Shown: piece by piece, positions 1 to 10,911 of the stretch | How the letters are laid out: each line of letters opens with the position of its first letter | Numbering within the stretch: position 1 is the first letter of the stretch | DNA from: Halobaculum limi | GTDB taxonomy: Archaea > Halobacteriota > Halobacteria > Halobacteriales > Haloferacaceae | Reading direction: 5' to 3' | DNA: 64,000 nucleotides | Assembly: GCF_029490015.1 (NCBI RefSeq) | Contig: NZ_CP120468.1 | Coordinates: 2,976,001 to 3,040,000, forward strand | The notes under the pieces: model-generated | The model's input: only the letters and a program-made list of their open reading frames with translations | Databases searched by the model: none | Told to the model about the DNA's origin: nothing | Position numbers and translations under genes: made by a program

Positions 1-1795
<1,795 letters not shown>

Positions 1796-1951
1796 CTATT
1801 TTCACAAACCGTTGGTACACAGGTAGTGTTCAGACGGCGGCACGATAATTTGGTATCGCAAGATGCGGTGTATCACTTCGAGACCGCCCACACAGCAGCA
1901 CCCAGCGCCGCTTCCCCGAGGCTTATCCCCCGAGCCTCGAATTCCGGTGGT

Positions 1952-3136
1952 ATGGCGACGAAACTCCCCGAATCGGAGTTCGACGCGCGACTCGCAGAGG
2001 TACGCGGCCGCCTGGCCGACACCGACGCGGACGCGGCGACGTTCTTCACCGCGACGAGTATCGAGTACGTCTCCGGCTTCCACCACATCCAGACCGAGCG
2101 ACCGGTCGTCCTCGCGGTCACGCAGGACCGAATGGAGGTCACTGTCCCCCGTCTGGAGGTCGAACGCGTCGAACCGAACCCCCGCATCGACGCCGTCCAC
2201 CACTACTTCGACTACCCGCAGGGGGCACCGCTCGAGACGGCCGTCGAGATGCTGGCGGGGATGGGCGTCGAGTCGGTCGTCTCCGACGCCGACGGCGCGC
2301 CGGGCGTGATGGGGTACGAGGGCCCCGCGCTCTCGGAGTTCGTCGACGTGGAGAGTCAGTCGTGGGTCGACCGGATGCGCTGGGAGAAGACCGACGCCGA
2401 GGTGGACCTCGTGCGCGAGTCCGCGAAGTGGGCGAACCTCGCTCACCGCTATCTCGCCGACTACACCGAGGTCGGCGCACATCCCGTGACGGTCAGTCAG
2501 CAGGCAACGACCGACGCCTCGCGTGCGATGCTCGACACGCTGGGTGACCGCTATGCAGTTCGCACGCGCGGGAGCGGCCCCGTCCACGCGGGCTACATCT
2601 CGGGGTCTGAGACCGCCCTTCCGCACGGCCACACCCCTAACGAACGACTCTCGGAAGGTGACGTCCTCGTCACTGGAGCCTCTGCGAACATCGACGGCTA
2701 CCACTCGGAACTGGAGCGGACGATGTTCGTCGGCGAACCGAGCGACGAACAGGTCCACTACTTCGAGTTGATGGTCGAAGCCCAGGACATCGCTATCGAC
2801 GCCCTCGGCCCCGGCGCGTCTATCGCTGGCGTCGACGAGGCCGTCCACGACTACTTCGTCGAACAGGGCATCGAGGACACCGCCCAGCACCACGTCGGCC
2901 ACAACATCGGCCTCGCAGGCCACGAACCCCCGTACATCGACCGCGGCTGGGACGACTACGACCACGTCGCGGAGGGCGACGAACTGATGGCACCCGGACA
3001 GATATACACCATCGAACCGGGCATCTACACCGACGACTTCGGCTACCGCCACTCCGACACCATCGCCATCACCGAGAACGGCACCGAGTGGCTGACGTTC
3101 TTCCCCCGCGACCTGGAGTCGAATATCATCCGCTGA
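1952..3136 (+). CDS. Creatinase-like M24 family hydrolase (lacks metal ligands)
   Basis: 394 aa with the pita-bread fold of M24 peptidases: N-terminal creatinase-type domain (about 1-150) and a catalytic domain. The motif HVGHNIGLAGHE and the TIEPGIY strand are present. The metal-binding Asp, Asp and last Glu of true aminopeptidases are replaced: VTGASANIDGYHSELERT has Gly and Glu where Asp is expected, and GYRHSD replaces GxRxED. The ELERT and GYR..D..ITENG segments resemble creatinase, which is metal independent. A metal-free C-N hydrolase is therefore more likely than a proline peptidase. The ATG at 1952 is preferred over an upstream in-frame one at 1826 because a CTTATC box lies about 28 bases before it and homologues begin near here. 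Confidence 0.8.
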   Translation: MATKLPESEFDARLAEVRGRLADTDADAATFFTATSIEYVSGFHHIQTERPVVLAVTQDRMEVTVPRLEVERVEPNPRIDAVHHYFDYPQGAPLETAVEMLAGMGVESVVSDADGAPGVMGYEGPALSEFVDVESQSWVDRMRWEKTDAEVDLVRESAKWANLAHRYLADYTEVGAHPVTVSQQATTDASRAMLDTLGDRYAVRTRGSGPVHAGYISGSETALPHGHTPNERLSEGDVLVTGASANIDGYHSELERTMFVGEPSDEQVHYFELMVEAQDIAIDALGPGASIAGVDEAVHDYFVEQGIEDTAQHHVGHNIGLAGHEPPYIDRGWDDYDHVAEGDELMAPGQIYTIEPGIYTDDFGYRHSDTIAITENGTEWLTFFPRDLESNIIR

Positions 3137-3518
3137 CCGCGTTTCGCTGGGGGTCGTTGTCGGGTCCGAACGCGTGACCGCTGTTTTTCGATCTCAGTCT
3201 GTGCTGCCCGCAACGTCACAACAGCATCGCCTGTCGACACGCCGGCCATCGACCTCGTGATAGCCAGTGTTGGCTGACGTTCGTCGGCACGAACGTGATG
3301 TTCGTGGCAGCGGAGCCGACGAGCGGGGGTGTATTCGTGCTGTGAACTGCCGTCTCGCGGACGAACAGGCGTCGCAGACGCTAACCTACTGGACGGTACC
3401 TGACGTGGCATACACGGTATAGCGCGATATAAAATCCGCATCTCGCCAGATCGGCAGGGCTGTTCCGGTCGCATCGCCCGTCGGAGCGTTCTTGCGTCGG
3501 CGGGCGCGAGCGACGGTA
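3137..3518. other. Intergenic region, no gene seen
   Basis: About 380 bases without a convincing coding frame; open frames here lack haloarchaeal codon bias and recognisable motifs. It contains an AT-rich GATATAAAAT stretch near 3427-3437, a possible distant promoter element for the following HAD-like gene. Confidence 0.4.
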
Positions 3519-4127
3519 ATGGCCGCTGTCTCCTTCGCGCTGTTCGGAACGCTCGTCGACGCCGACCTGCCGGCGGACCCCGCCGCCGCCGTCGGCGAGG
3601 AACTGCGTGCTCGCGGTGTGACGCTCCCCGACGACTGGCACGAGGCGTACCACGAGACGCACGTCGACGCGCCCGACGGCGCCGAAGTGCCGTTGCCAGC
3701 ACACGTCAGTCGCGCACTCGTCTCCCGCGGCGTCGACGCCCCCGGCAACGCACCGCGTCGTGCGGTCGTCGCGGCGTTCGACCCCGAGGTACGGACGCGT
3801 ACAGGAGCGGTCGAGGCCGTCGCGGCCGCCAGCGAACGTGGGCCAGTCGGCTTGTTGGTCAACTGCGCCGTCCCGGAACTCGTGGGACGAACACTCGTCA
3901 GGTCGGCCCTCTCGCGCGACGACTTCGACGCCATCGTCACGAGCGTCGCGTGCGGGTGGCGTAAGCCGGACGCACGGGCGTTCGAGCGTGTCGCCGACGC
4001 ACTCGACGTGTCGCCCGAAGCCCTCACTCACGTCGGTTCGGACCCCGCAGTCGACGGCGCGGTTCGCGACGCAGGCGGGCGGTACGTCGACGCCAGCGAG
4101 TCGCTCCCGGAGGCGTGGCCGCCGTAG
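3519..4127 (+). CDS. HAD-superfamily protein lacking the catalytic aspartate
   Basis: 202 aa related to the haloacid dehalogenase-type HAD family. Motif I reads VSFALFGTLVD, where FDLFGTL is expected: the nucleophilic Asp is Ala at residue 7. Motif II (LLVNC) has Asn for Ser/Thr. The Lys of motif III is kept (WRKPDARAF). Motif IV reads HVGSDPAVDGA instead of the usual VGDS/VGDD. Three of four motifs thus depart from consensus, so hydrolase activity is doubtful and a binding or regulatory role is possible. The ATG at 3519 is chosen because the fold begins at once with motif I; the 9 upstream in-frame codons are Arg/Ala-rich and unlike the protein. Confidence 0.75.
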   Translation: MAAVSFALFGTLVDADLPADPAAAVGEELRARGVTLPDDWHEAYHETHVDAPDGAEVPLPAHVSRALVSRGVDAPGNAPRRAVVAAFDPEVRTRTGAVEAVAAASERGPVGLLVNCAVPELVGRTLVRSALSRDDFDAIVTSVACGWRKPDARAFERVADALDVSPEALTHVGSDPAVDGAVRDAGGRYVDASESLPEAWPP

Positions 4128-4202
4128 GTCCGCGGTCGCACCGACTACACGAATTGATACTCGCGCGAATACTATTTTACACTGGGATATTCTGGAAACT
4201 GT

Positions 4203-5123
4203 ATGGCATCCAGCGGATCTCAGACGGACGTCGATACCGACGTCGACACCGCCGTAGACATCGACGAGCGGATCGACGAGGCAGACGATGACTTGAACGC
4301 GGACGCGGTAGATGCGCTGTCCGGACTACAGGCGGCCTCCGAGCAGGTCGCGAGTTCGACGACCGAGATCGCGGGCCTCGCAGGCCAGCAGTCAGACGAC
4401 ATGCGGACCGTGAGCGACGAGATGGCGAACCTGTCGGCGGCCGTCGAGGAGGTCGCGTCCTCGGCCGAGGAGGTTGCACAGGCGTCTAACGAAGCCGAGA
4501 TCGCCGCCGAGGAGGGCGAGCGATCGGCCGCCGAGGCGATGGACGCGATCCGAGCGGTCGCCGACGCGGCCGACTCGATGACGACCGGGATTGAACGGAT
4601 CAGCGACCGTATCGACGACATCGACGCGTTCGTCGACGTGATCGACGACATCGCCGAGCAGACGAACCTGCTGGCGCTCAACGCCAACATCGAGGCCGCC
4701 CGCGCGGGCAGTGAGGGCAACGGCTTCGCCGTCGTCGCGAACGAGGTGAAGGCGTTGGCCGAGGAGTCACAGGAGGAGGCGGAAGCCATCGAGTCGACCG
4801 TCGACGAGATCAAATCCGAGATGGACGAGGTCGTCGACGAGATCGAAGGCAGCAACGAGCGCATCGACCGCGGCGTCGCCCGGACAGAGGAGGCGATGGA
4901 CCAACTGAGCGAGATATCTGACACCGTCTCGGAAGCATCGTCCGGCGTCAGCGAGGTGGCCCGCGCCACCGACGAACAGGCGGCGTCTGCCGAGGAGGTG
5001 TCGGCGATGGTCGAAGGCTCTGCGGAGAACGCCGACCAGATCGCAGCCGAGGCCGACGAGATCGCTGCCGCTGTCGAAGAACAGACGAGCGAGATCGGGA
5101 CCGTCGTCGAGGAACTCCGCTAA
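4203..5123 (+). CDS. Soluble methyl-accepting transducer (signalling domain only)
   Basis: 306 aa, no transmembrane segment, almost entirely a long antiparallel coiled coil. The conserved MCP hairpin tip that contacts CheA/CheW is seen around residues 147-185 ([20 protein letters not shown], then [16 protein letters not shown]). Flanking heptads rich in Glu/Ala match methylation helices. No PAS, GAF, globin or other sensor domain can be recognised in the first 45 residues, which are an acidic low-complexity stretch. Such sensorless transducers presumably receive input from a partner protein. A TATA-like CTATTTTACA lies about 30 bases before the ATG, fitting leaderless transcription. It ends 4 bases before the convergent DUF2070 gene. 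Confidence 0.92.
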   Translation: MASSGSQTDVDTDVDTAVDIDERIDEADDDLNADAVDALSGLQAASEQVASSTTEIAGLAGQQSDDMRTVSDEMANLSAAVEEVASSAEEVAQASNEAEIAAEEGERSAAEAMDAIRAVADAADSMTTGIERISDRIDDIDAFVDVIDDIAEQTNLLALNANIEAARAGSEGNGFAVVANEVKALAEESQEEAEAIESTVDEIKSEMDEVVDEIEGSNERIDRGVARTEEAMDQLSEISDTVSEASSGVSEVARATDEQAASAEEVSAMVEGSAENADQIAAEADEIAAAVEEQTSEIGTVVEELR

Positions 5124-5127
5124 GGCG

Positions 5128-7053
5128 TCACGCTCCGGTCACGAAGAACAGTAGTACCGAGATAGCGAGCGACGCGAGGATGACCGCCGCCGCGAGTGCG
5201 CCACCCATCGAGACGGCGGCGTTGGCGTGACTCGCGAGTGACTCCGTCCGGTCGTTCCCGAACACCGTCACTTCGGCGTGTTCTGTCGCCATCCCCGACT
5301 CCACAGGCTCCACGTCGTCGTCCGCGTCGGCGACGACGCCGGTGACGACGTCCGTGAGGTCGTCGTGGTCGATGACAGCACCCACCTGATTGTCCGCCTC
5401 GACCGTGTTGACGACGTGCGTGTCGGTTGTCATCACCTCCGCCTCGTCGACGCCGGTCGCGTCGACGACGGCGTCGACGAGGTGGCCGCGCAGACCCGGT
5501 TCCATATTGTTGCCGTCAACGAGGACGTACGCCGTCCGCTGGGGGTCGCCGTCGACCGTCACAGCCGTCACCATCGCGCGGACGCCGAGGGGGCCGATAC
5601 CCTCCTCGGGCACCCAGTCGGTGCGCTCCCACGCCACGCCGATACCGAGGTCACCACGGGGCGCGACCGACAGTTGTTCGCCGGCGCGTTCGGCCGCGCG
5701 GATCATGTCGAACGACCGCGTCGATCCCGGCGTGACGTGGCCTAGGTCAGGACCGTCGAGGCCGTTGTTGGAGTTGTGCGCGTCCACCAGTAACACGTCG
5801 TCGAGACCGCTCGTCCGCGCTTCTGCGGCCGTCGAGAGGCCGACGGCGTACTCTACGTCGTCGGCGAACCCCGGTGCGAACGTCGACACCAAGAGCGCAT
5901 CGTCGTCGAACCGCTGCCCGAGCAACGACGCCTCGCCCGCCTTCGCGCGGACGCTCTCGGTCGCGTCCGACGAGTACGTGATCTGGTCGTAGGCACGGTC
6001 GGCCGCCTCGATGACGGTGTCCACCTCGCGTTCGGTGACGAGGTTGAAGTCGTGACCGGCGGTCGCGTGCGGTGGGAACGCGAGGCCGTCAGTCGACCGT
6101 GCGACTCGAACGGGAAGGTTCCCGCCGCCGATTTCGCCCATCGGGCCGGGGTGGATCATCGGCAGGACCCATCGCGCCTTCTCGGTGCCGTCGGTCGACT
6201 GGAACGAGAGGACAGTGACGGGAACGACCGCCTCCTCGCCCAACTGCTCGAAAAAGTCCTCCAGTTCGCGGCTCCCCTCCGCGATGTGCCCGATGAAGCC
6301 GCGGAGGAAGTCGAGGACGGAGACACCGAGCGTGTTGCGCCACGGCCGGTCGACGACGTAGAGGAACGTCCACACGGCCGCGGCGTACAGGACAGACGTT
6401 GCCGCGAGGAGGAAGAAGTGGTCGGGGCTGATGGCCGACAACTCTGCTGGGGCCTCCGAGGGCCGCGCGAGATACGGCATCAAGAACGTGTCCAACAGCG
6501 GACCGCCCGCTTCCATCACGTGGAGCGTCCCGCTGTAGATGAACAGCAACACCGCCGCAGTCGCAGTCTGGAGGCTGGCGGGCACCGCCGCGACGAGCAA
6601 CGACGACCGCGAGACGGCCATAATCACGAGGAGCCGAAACGCGAACACCGACGCCAGCGCAACGACGAGGACGTCGAAGACGAATCGCTGGCCGAGTGGG
6701 GTGAGGTACGCCACCAGTGCTCCGACGGTGAGGAAGCCGACGATGACGACCTCACACACCAGCGCCAACAGCGACGAGCGGTTGGGCGTGAGTTTCCCGC
6801 CGACGACGCGGTCGACCCACGCGGTGCCGAGGCCGGCGACGATGGTCGGGATGCCGATGAAGAACACGCCCTCCCACGCGTCGCGCCCGACAAACAGGAC
6901 GCCACGCCACACCTCCGTCGCTTCGGGGCGCTCGAAGGCACCGACGCCCGCGACGGCGGCGAGGAGGAGGGCGAACGCGACCGACGTGTACCACGACGGG
7001 GCGCGGAAGATGAACCGCGACAACCCGGCGAGGTTGCTCTGGGTCGCAGTCAT
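5128..7053 (-). CDS. DUF2070 family membrane protein
   Basis: 641 aa. Roughly seven to eight hydrophobic segments occupy residues 20-270, followed by a large soluble domain (about 280-610) and a final transmembrane helix near 615-638. The arrangement and length fit DUF2070, a conserved archaeal family of unknown function. The soluble part contains conserved-looking motifs such as MIHPGPMGEIGGGNLP and LLVDAHNSNNG, rich in His, Asp and Asn, which look like a possible metal or active site. The ATG at 7051-7053 is the natural start. It is transcribed alone, convergent with the transducer gene. Confidence 0.88.
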   Translation of the reverse strand: MTATQSNLAGLSRFIFRAPSWYTSVAFALLLAAVAGVGAFERPEATEVWRGVLFVGRDAWEGVFFIGIPTIVAGLGTAWVDRVVGGKLTPNRSSLLALVCEVVIVGFLTVGALVAYLTPLGQRFVFDVLVVALASVFAFRLLVIMAVSRSSLLVAAVPASLQTATAAVLLFIYSGTLHVMEAGGPLLDTFLMPYLARPSEAPAELSAISPDHFFLLAATSVLYAAAVWTFLYVVDRPWRNTLGVSVLDFLRGFIGHIAEGSRELEDFFEQLGEEAVVPVTVLSFQSTDGTEKARWVLPMIHPGPMGEIGGGNLPVRVARSTDGLAFPPHATAGHDFNLVTEREVDTVIEAADRAYDQITYSSDATESVRAKAGEASLLGQRFDDDALLVSTFAPGFADDVEYAVGLSTAAEARTSGLDDVLLVDAHNSNNGLDGPDLGHVTPGSTRSFDMIRAAERAGEQLSVAPRGDLGIGVAWERTDWVPEEGIGPLGVRAMVTAVTVDGDPQRTAYVLVDGNNMEPGLRGHLVDAVVDATGVDEAEVMTTDTHVVNTVEADNQVGAVIDHDDLTDVVTGVVADADDDVEPVESGMATEHAEVTVFGNDRTESLASHANAAVSMGGALAAAVILASLAISVLLFFVTGA

Positions 7054-7234
7054 GTGCGTTGCCGATGGCGAACGAGGTCCGCACCTAAAAAGGAGGCGTA
7101 CTCACTGTGGGAGTTGCTACCGTGAGTCGCAGACCGAGTTTCAGTTCCGAATCAGATTCACGGACAGTGGTTTTTCGAACGTAACCGAATAGTAAAAACC
7201 GCGTGACTGCGGCGAGAATCGGAGCGAAGTTCGA

Positions 7235-7789
7235 CTACTCGCAGATGGCGACGAAGTTCTCGAACACTTCCTCGCCGCGTTCGGTGTGGCTGACCTCGGG
7301 GTGCCACTGGACGCCGTACAACTCGCGGTCGGGGTCGCTCATCGCCTCGACGCCGCAGACGTCGCTGTCGGCGGTGACGTGGAAGCCCTCCGGCGGTTCG
7401 ACGACTTCGTCGGCGTGACTCGCCCAGGTGCGCGTCTCCGGTGCGAGCGACCCGACGAGTGGGTCGTCTTCGTCGATGATCCGGACATCGACGTCGGCGT
7501 AGCCGCCGTAGTCACCCGACTCGACGCGCCCGCCGAGTTCGTCGGCGATGAACTGGAGACCGAGACAGATGCCGAGGACCGGGACGCCCAACTCGAGGTA
7601 CTCGCTACAGCGACCGACGCGGTCCATACTCGGCCCGCCCGAGAGGACGATGCCGTCGGCGTCGATGTCTGCAGGGTCGGTGTCGTTGTCGAGAATCTCC
7701 GTGTCGACGCCGAGGTCGCGAAGCGCCCGGCCTTCGAGGTGCGTGAACTGCCCGTGGTTGTCGATGACCACGATGCGCGGTTCGCTCAT
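7235..7789 (-). CDS. guaAA: GMP synthase, glutamine amidotransferase subunit A
   Basis: 184 aa class-I glutamine amidotransferase. Archaea commonly encode GMP synthetase as separate amidotransferase and ATP-pyrophosphatase subunits, and this is the former. The nucleophile elbow GICLGLQ carries Cys75, and the catalytic His163/Glu165 lie in QWHPEVSHTE. It supplies ammonia for converting XMP to GMP. The start ATG at 7787-7789 gives the expected N-terminus (SEPRIVVIDNHGQF); the 36 upstream in-frame codons are unlike the family. The synthetase subunit is not in this window. Confidence 0.92.
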   Translation of the reverse strand: MSEPRIVVIDNHGQFTHLEGRALRDLGVDTEILDNDTDPADIDADGIVLSGGPSMDRVGRCSEYLELGVPVLGICLGLQFIADELGGRVESGDYGGYADVDVRIIDEDDPLVGSLAPETRTWASHADEVVEPPEGFHVTADSDVCGVEAMSDPDRELYGVQWHPEVSHTERGEEVFENFVAICE

Positions 7790-7897
7790 ACCGCAGGTTG
7801 CGTGGACGTGGTGAAAAACGGCCCGCTTCGCGCCCGGGGATGCACAGACGTGTGTATCGGAGTAGGGTGTGCGAGCGAAAGCCCCAGCGACCGGCAC

Positions 7898-8461
7898 TCA
7901 CTCGTCGTCGTAGCGGTCGCGGGCCGTCGAGAAGCCGAGTTCGCCGAGTTCGTCGCCGCGTCGACTCTCGCGTTCGGCGACCGCCTCGGGGTCCGGACTC
8001 GCGTCGTCGTCAATGCGGGCGAACGACTTGTGGACCTTCGTGTGACACCACCGGCAGAGGCCGACCGTGATCTCGTGGGATTGCTTCCGATTCTCGCCGT
8101 CGTCGTGCGGTTTCGTTCCACTGGTTCGGTTCGTCGGATTCTCCCCATACGAGAGGTGGTGCGCTTCGATGAGTGGGCGGCGCTCGTCGTGTGCGATCCG
8201 AACCTCGTCGAGGCCGCAGCGAACGCACGTCTTGGCGTCGGTCGTCGACCGATAGTGCGGGCAGTCCCACCAGTCGACGTCCTCGTCGGCGACGACGCAC
8301 TCGTAGTCCGCCCGGCGGCGTTCAGCCGCGAACTCCGGGTCGTCGCCGGCGCGGTCGAGGGCAAAGCGACAGCGGCCGTCGCCGGTCAGATGGTCACACC
8401 GCCCGGCGAACTCGTAAGGGTCGTCGACGCCGACTGGCGTCCCGTCGGGCGTCCGCTCCAT
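7898..8461 (-). CDS. HNH-type zinc-finger protein
   Basis: 187 aa. A Cys-x2-Cys (CVRCG) precedes EAHHLSYGE, and a second CRWCHTKVH follows about 35 residues later, the arrangement of a zinc-stabilised HNH nuclease domain (about residues 78-145). The N-terminal part (CDHLTGDGRCRFAL) holds further Cys and may bind a second metal; the C-terminus is an acidic tail. A nuclease role is inferred from the fold only; no phage or restriction partner lies next to it. It is a single haloarchaeal-type gene. Confidence 0.75.
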   Translation of the reverse strand: MERTPDGTPVGVDDPYEFAGRCDHLTGDGRCRFALDRAGDDPEFAAERRRADYECVVADEDVDWWDCPHYRSTTDAKTCVRCGLDEVRIAHDERRPLIEAHHLSYGENPTNRTSGTKPHDDGENRKQSHEITVGLCRWCHTKVHKSFARIDDDASPDPEAVAERESRRGDELGELGFSTARDRYDDE

Positions 8462-8494
8462 ACTCGAGGAGGGTGCGCCCGTCGGTAAAAAGGC

Positions 8495-8638
8495 TCACTC
8501 GCGCGGGACGCTGATGTCCTGCATATCGCCGCCGCAGTCGGGACACTCCCCCGGCGCGTGCGGCGCCTCGATGCGCGTGGAACAGTCGCGGCACTCGAAG
8601 GTGCGAACCGCTCCCGTGTGGTATGGATCGTCCTTCAT
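8495..8638 (-). CDS. Zinc-ribbon microprotein (rubrerythrin-like, DUF7129-like)
   Basis: 47 aa, read from the ATG at 8636-8638. Two zinc knuckles are visible, ECRDCST and ECPDCGGDM, spaced as in a single rubredoxin-type zinc ribbon. Proteins of this size and pattern are common in haloarchaea and often annotated as rubrerythrin-like domain proteins. The function is unknown; roles in protein contacts or redox are guesses. It sits alone between an HNH protein and an M48 protease. Confidence 0.8.
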   Translation of the reverse strand: MKDDPYHTGAVRTFECRDCSTRIEAPHAPGECPDCGGDMQDISVPRE

Positions 8639-8724
8639 ACAGTATGATAACACGCCTCACAATTGTAAGCATATCGACCACGTAACACGACGGCTCCGAT
8701 TCGTCGCGCAGTACGGTGGTTTTC

Positions 8725-9774
8725 TCAGGCGTCGCCGCGCTCGACGTCGGCAGTGAGCGCACGCAGACGGCTGACCCGGTCTGCGACCGACGGATGCGCA
8801 CGCGTCTCGACGCGGAATCCGTTCAGGCCGTCGTGTTCCGTCGGCTTGGCGCGGGTGTCGCCGTGGCGAACACCCTTTCCGAACCCGCCGGGCAGGAGAC
8901 AGAGGCCGTGGAGGCCAGCGTCCTGCCTAGCGTCGGTCTCGGGGCGGTCGTCGGCGTCGCCGAGGCGTTCGAGCAGCGTCGCTAGCGTCGCCGGCGACCC
9001 GGTGAGTCGGGCGGCCGCGCGGTCGGCGGCGAACTCGCGGGTCCGCGAGAGCGACCGCGCGAGGAACACCACCGGCGTCGCCGCGACGCCGAGCAACACC
9101 CCGCCGAGCAACACCATCGCGAGAACGAGCGCCAGGAACGCCCCGAGCGAGGTGAGCGACAGCGGTGCGCCCGGGAGCGACGGCGTCGCGAGCGCGTACA
9201 GGAGGATACCCCCGACGAGGGCGAGGGTGGGGCCCGCGCCGGACACCTCGTTGAGACCCAGGTCGCGCCACAGCGAGTAGTCGCCGTTGACGACCGCGGG
9301 GAGGAACGCCGCGACGGTCAACACCGCAGCGTCGTGGTTCTGGAGGTGTGCGAGTTCGTGCGCGAGGACGGCGTCGAGTTCGTCGTCGTCGCAGGCGTCG
9401 AGCAGGCCCGTGGAGACGACGACGGTGCCGCGGCCGCCGCCCGACAGCGAGCAACTGTTGGGCGTGTCGGCGTCGACGACTGCGAGCCGGGGCGTCGGCG
9501 CGTCGAGCGCACGGGCCAGTCGAGAGAGGCGGGCGTGGAGGTCCGGGTACGTCTCCTCGTCGACGAGGCGGGCGTCGTCACCGAGGACGTCCCGCCGGAC
9601 GTACCACACTTGCGCGGCGACGGCGACCACGAGCACCGGGAGTGCGATCACGAACGGGGAGACGCCGAGCCACGGCGTGAGCAGCGCACCGGCGACGCCG
9701 GCGAACGCGCCTGTGACGAGGAGGGCGGCCACGCCGGTGGCGGCGGTGTGGAGGGCGAGCGAGCGGTCGACCAT
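8725..9774 (-). CDS. M48 family membrane metalloprotease (HtpX-like)
   Basis: 349 aa zinc protease. Two N-terminal transmembrane helices (about 10-35 and 40-58) precede the catalytic motif AVLAHELAHLQNH with His139, Glu140 and His143; the third ligand is Glu247 in SRTREFAADRAA. Two more hydrophobic segments lie between them (about 185-235). HtpX-type enzymes degrade misfolded membrane proteins. The ATG at 9772-9774 is chosen; the in-frame upstream extension is low-complexity and overlaps the divergent operon. It is divergent from the DUF4129-DUF58 operon with 57 bases between starts, so the two may share a control region. Confidence 0.9.
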   Translation of the reverse strand: MVDRSLALHTAATGVAALLVTGAFAGVAGALLTPWLGVSPFVIALPVLVVAVAAQVWYVRRDVLGDDARLVDEETYPDLHARLSRLARALDAPTPRLAVVDADTPNSCSLSGGGRGTVVVSTGLLDACDDDELDAVLAHELAHLQNHDAAVLTVAAFLPAVVNGDYSLWRDLGLNEVSGAGPTLALVGGILLYALATPSLPGAPLSLTSLGAFLALVLAMVLLGGVLLGVAATPVVFLARSLSRTREFAADRAAARLTGSPATLATLLERLGDADDRPETDARQDAGLHGLCLLPGGFGKGVRHGDTRAKPTEHDGLNGFRVETRAHPSVADRVSRLRALTADVERGDA

Positions 9775-9831
9775 TTCGATCCAGACTGGTCCCCGAGAAA
9801 ACATATACCTCCGGGTCTGTGTTCTGGACGA

Positions 9832-10911
9832 ATGGGATACGACCCCGCTCGTGTCGCCCTCGCCCTCCTCGCCATCGCGGTCGTCGCCCTCTCGACGACG
9901 CTGTTCCCCGCCGCCGGACTCGGTTCGTACCCGGCGGCCGACCGCGGCGGCGGTGGCGGCGCGGCCGACCCCGTCCCCGTGACCGCGACGCCCTCGGTAC
10001 CGTCGACGCCAACACCACAAGACAGCGCCGACGAATCGACCGCGACGCCGACGGCGACGCCGACAGCGACACCCACCGCCACGCCCGCGGCGGCGAGCAG
10101 TCCGCCGAGCGGTGGCTGGTTCGTCACCGGTATCGCCGAACTCGTGGGCGTGGTGTTCGCTCTCCTCGTCGTCGGCGGCGTCGGCGCGGTGCTTGTCACC
10201 GCCGGTGGGATGGCGTACGAGCGCACGACCCTCCCGTCCGGGCGGCTTCCGCGGATCCAAATTGCGGTACGAGCGGTTCCGCAGGCGACGATGGCGGTTC
10301 TCGTCGGCACGGGGTCGACCGCCGCCGCCGTCGCTGGGACGGTCGGGTCGATTGCTGGTGGCCTCACGTCCGGCGTGGGGAAGACGCTCGCCTCGATAGG
10401 CTCAGGCGTCGCCAGTACGCTGGCAATCGCCGGGAGCGGCGTCGGGTCGCTCTCGCTCCCGTCGCTGTCGCTGTCTGGGCTGTTCGGCGGCCTCGGACCG
10501 ACGCCCGGGTCGGAGCGTCGACGCCCGACCGACGACGCTCGGGGCGAGGAGGTGACGCGACCGACCACTGCTGACCAGCCGGCCGAACCGTCGCCGCCTG
10601 AAACCGTCCGCGAGGCGTGGCGACGGCTCCGTGACTCGGTGCCAGGTGACGGGAAATCGTCGTGGACGCCGGGCCACCTCGCACGTCGCTCGGTCGACCG
10701 CGGCTACCCGTCTGACGCGGTCGCAACGCTCACGCGAGCGTTCCGTGGAACCCGGTACGGCGGGTGGCCGCCGGACGGCGAGCACCGCGACCGTGCGCTC
10801 GACGCGTACGACCGCCTGCGTGGGTGGCGAACTGGGGACGACGTGCCGAGCGACGATGCAGCGGACGACGGCGCTGATAACGTCGGAGACGACGGAGGTG
10901 ACGACCGATGA
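9832..10911 (+). CDS. DUF4129-type membrane protein, operon copy 1
   Basis: 359 aa. An N-terminal signal anchor (about 8-28) is followed by a Thr/Pro/Ala-rich linker with tandem TPTA units (about 55-90), a transmembrane helix near 100-125 and a Gly/Ser-rich hydrophobic stretch. The C-terminal 100 residues carry the DUF4129-like pattern (VREAWRRL...PGHLARRSVDRGYP...FRGTRYGG). The stop codon overlaps the next start (ATGA), so translation is coupled. DUF4129 proteins accompany MoxR ATPases, DUF58 and transglutaminase-like proteins, suggesting cell-surface assembly, but no function is proven. Confidence 0.78.
   Translation: MGYDPARVALALLAIAVVALSTTLFPAAGLGSYPAADRGGGGGAADPVPVTATPSVPSTPTPQDSADESTATPTATPTATPTATPAAASSPPSGGWFVTGIAELVGVVFALLVVGGVGAVLVTAGGMAYERTTLPSGRLPRIQIAVRAVPQATMAVLVGTGSTAAAVAGTVGSIAGGLTSGVGKTLASIGSGVASTLAIAGSGVGSLSLPSLSLSGLFGGLGPTPGSERRRPTDDARGEEVTRPTTADQPAEPSPPETVREAWRRLRDSVPGDGKSSWTPGHLARRSVDRGYPSDAVATLTRAFRGTRYGGWPPDGEHRDRALDAYDRLRGWRTGDDVPSDDAADDGADNVGDDGGDDR

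Noticed and set aside
1802-3052. 416-codon minus-strand frame
   Set aside because: Antisense of the M24 gene; long open shadows are normal at this GC content and no family motif is seen.
7286-8488. 400-codon plus-strand frame
   Set aside because: Crosses the antisense of guaAA and the HNH gene, both of which have clear motifs.
9334-9831. N-terminal extension of the DUF4129 gene
   Set aside because: The extension is antisense to the M48 protease; the ATG at 9832 fits a signal anchor at the very N-terminus.
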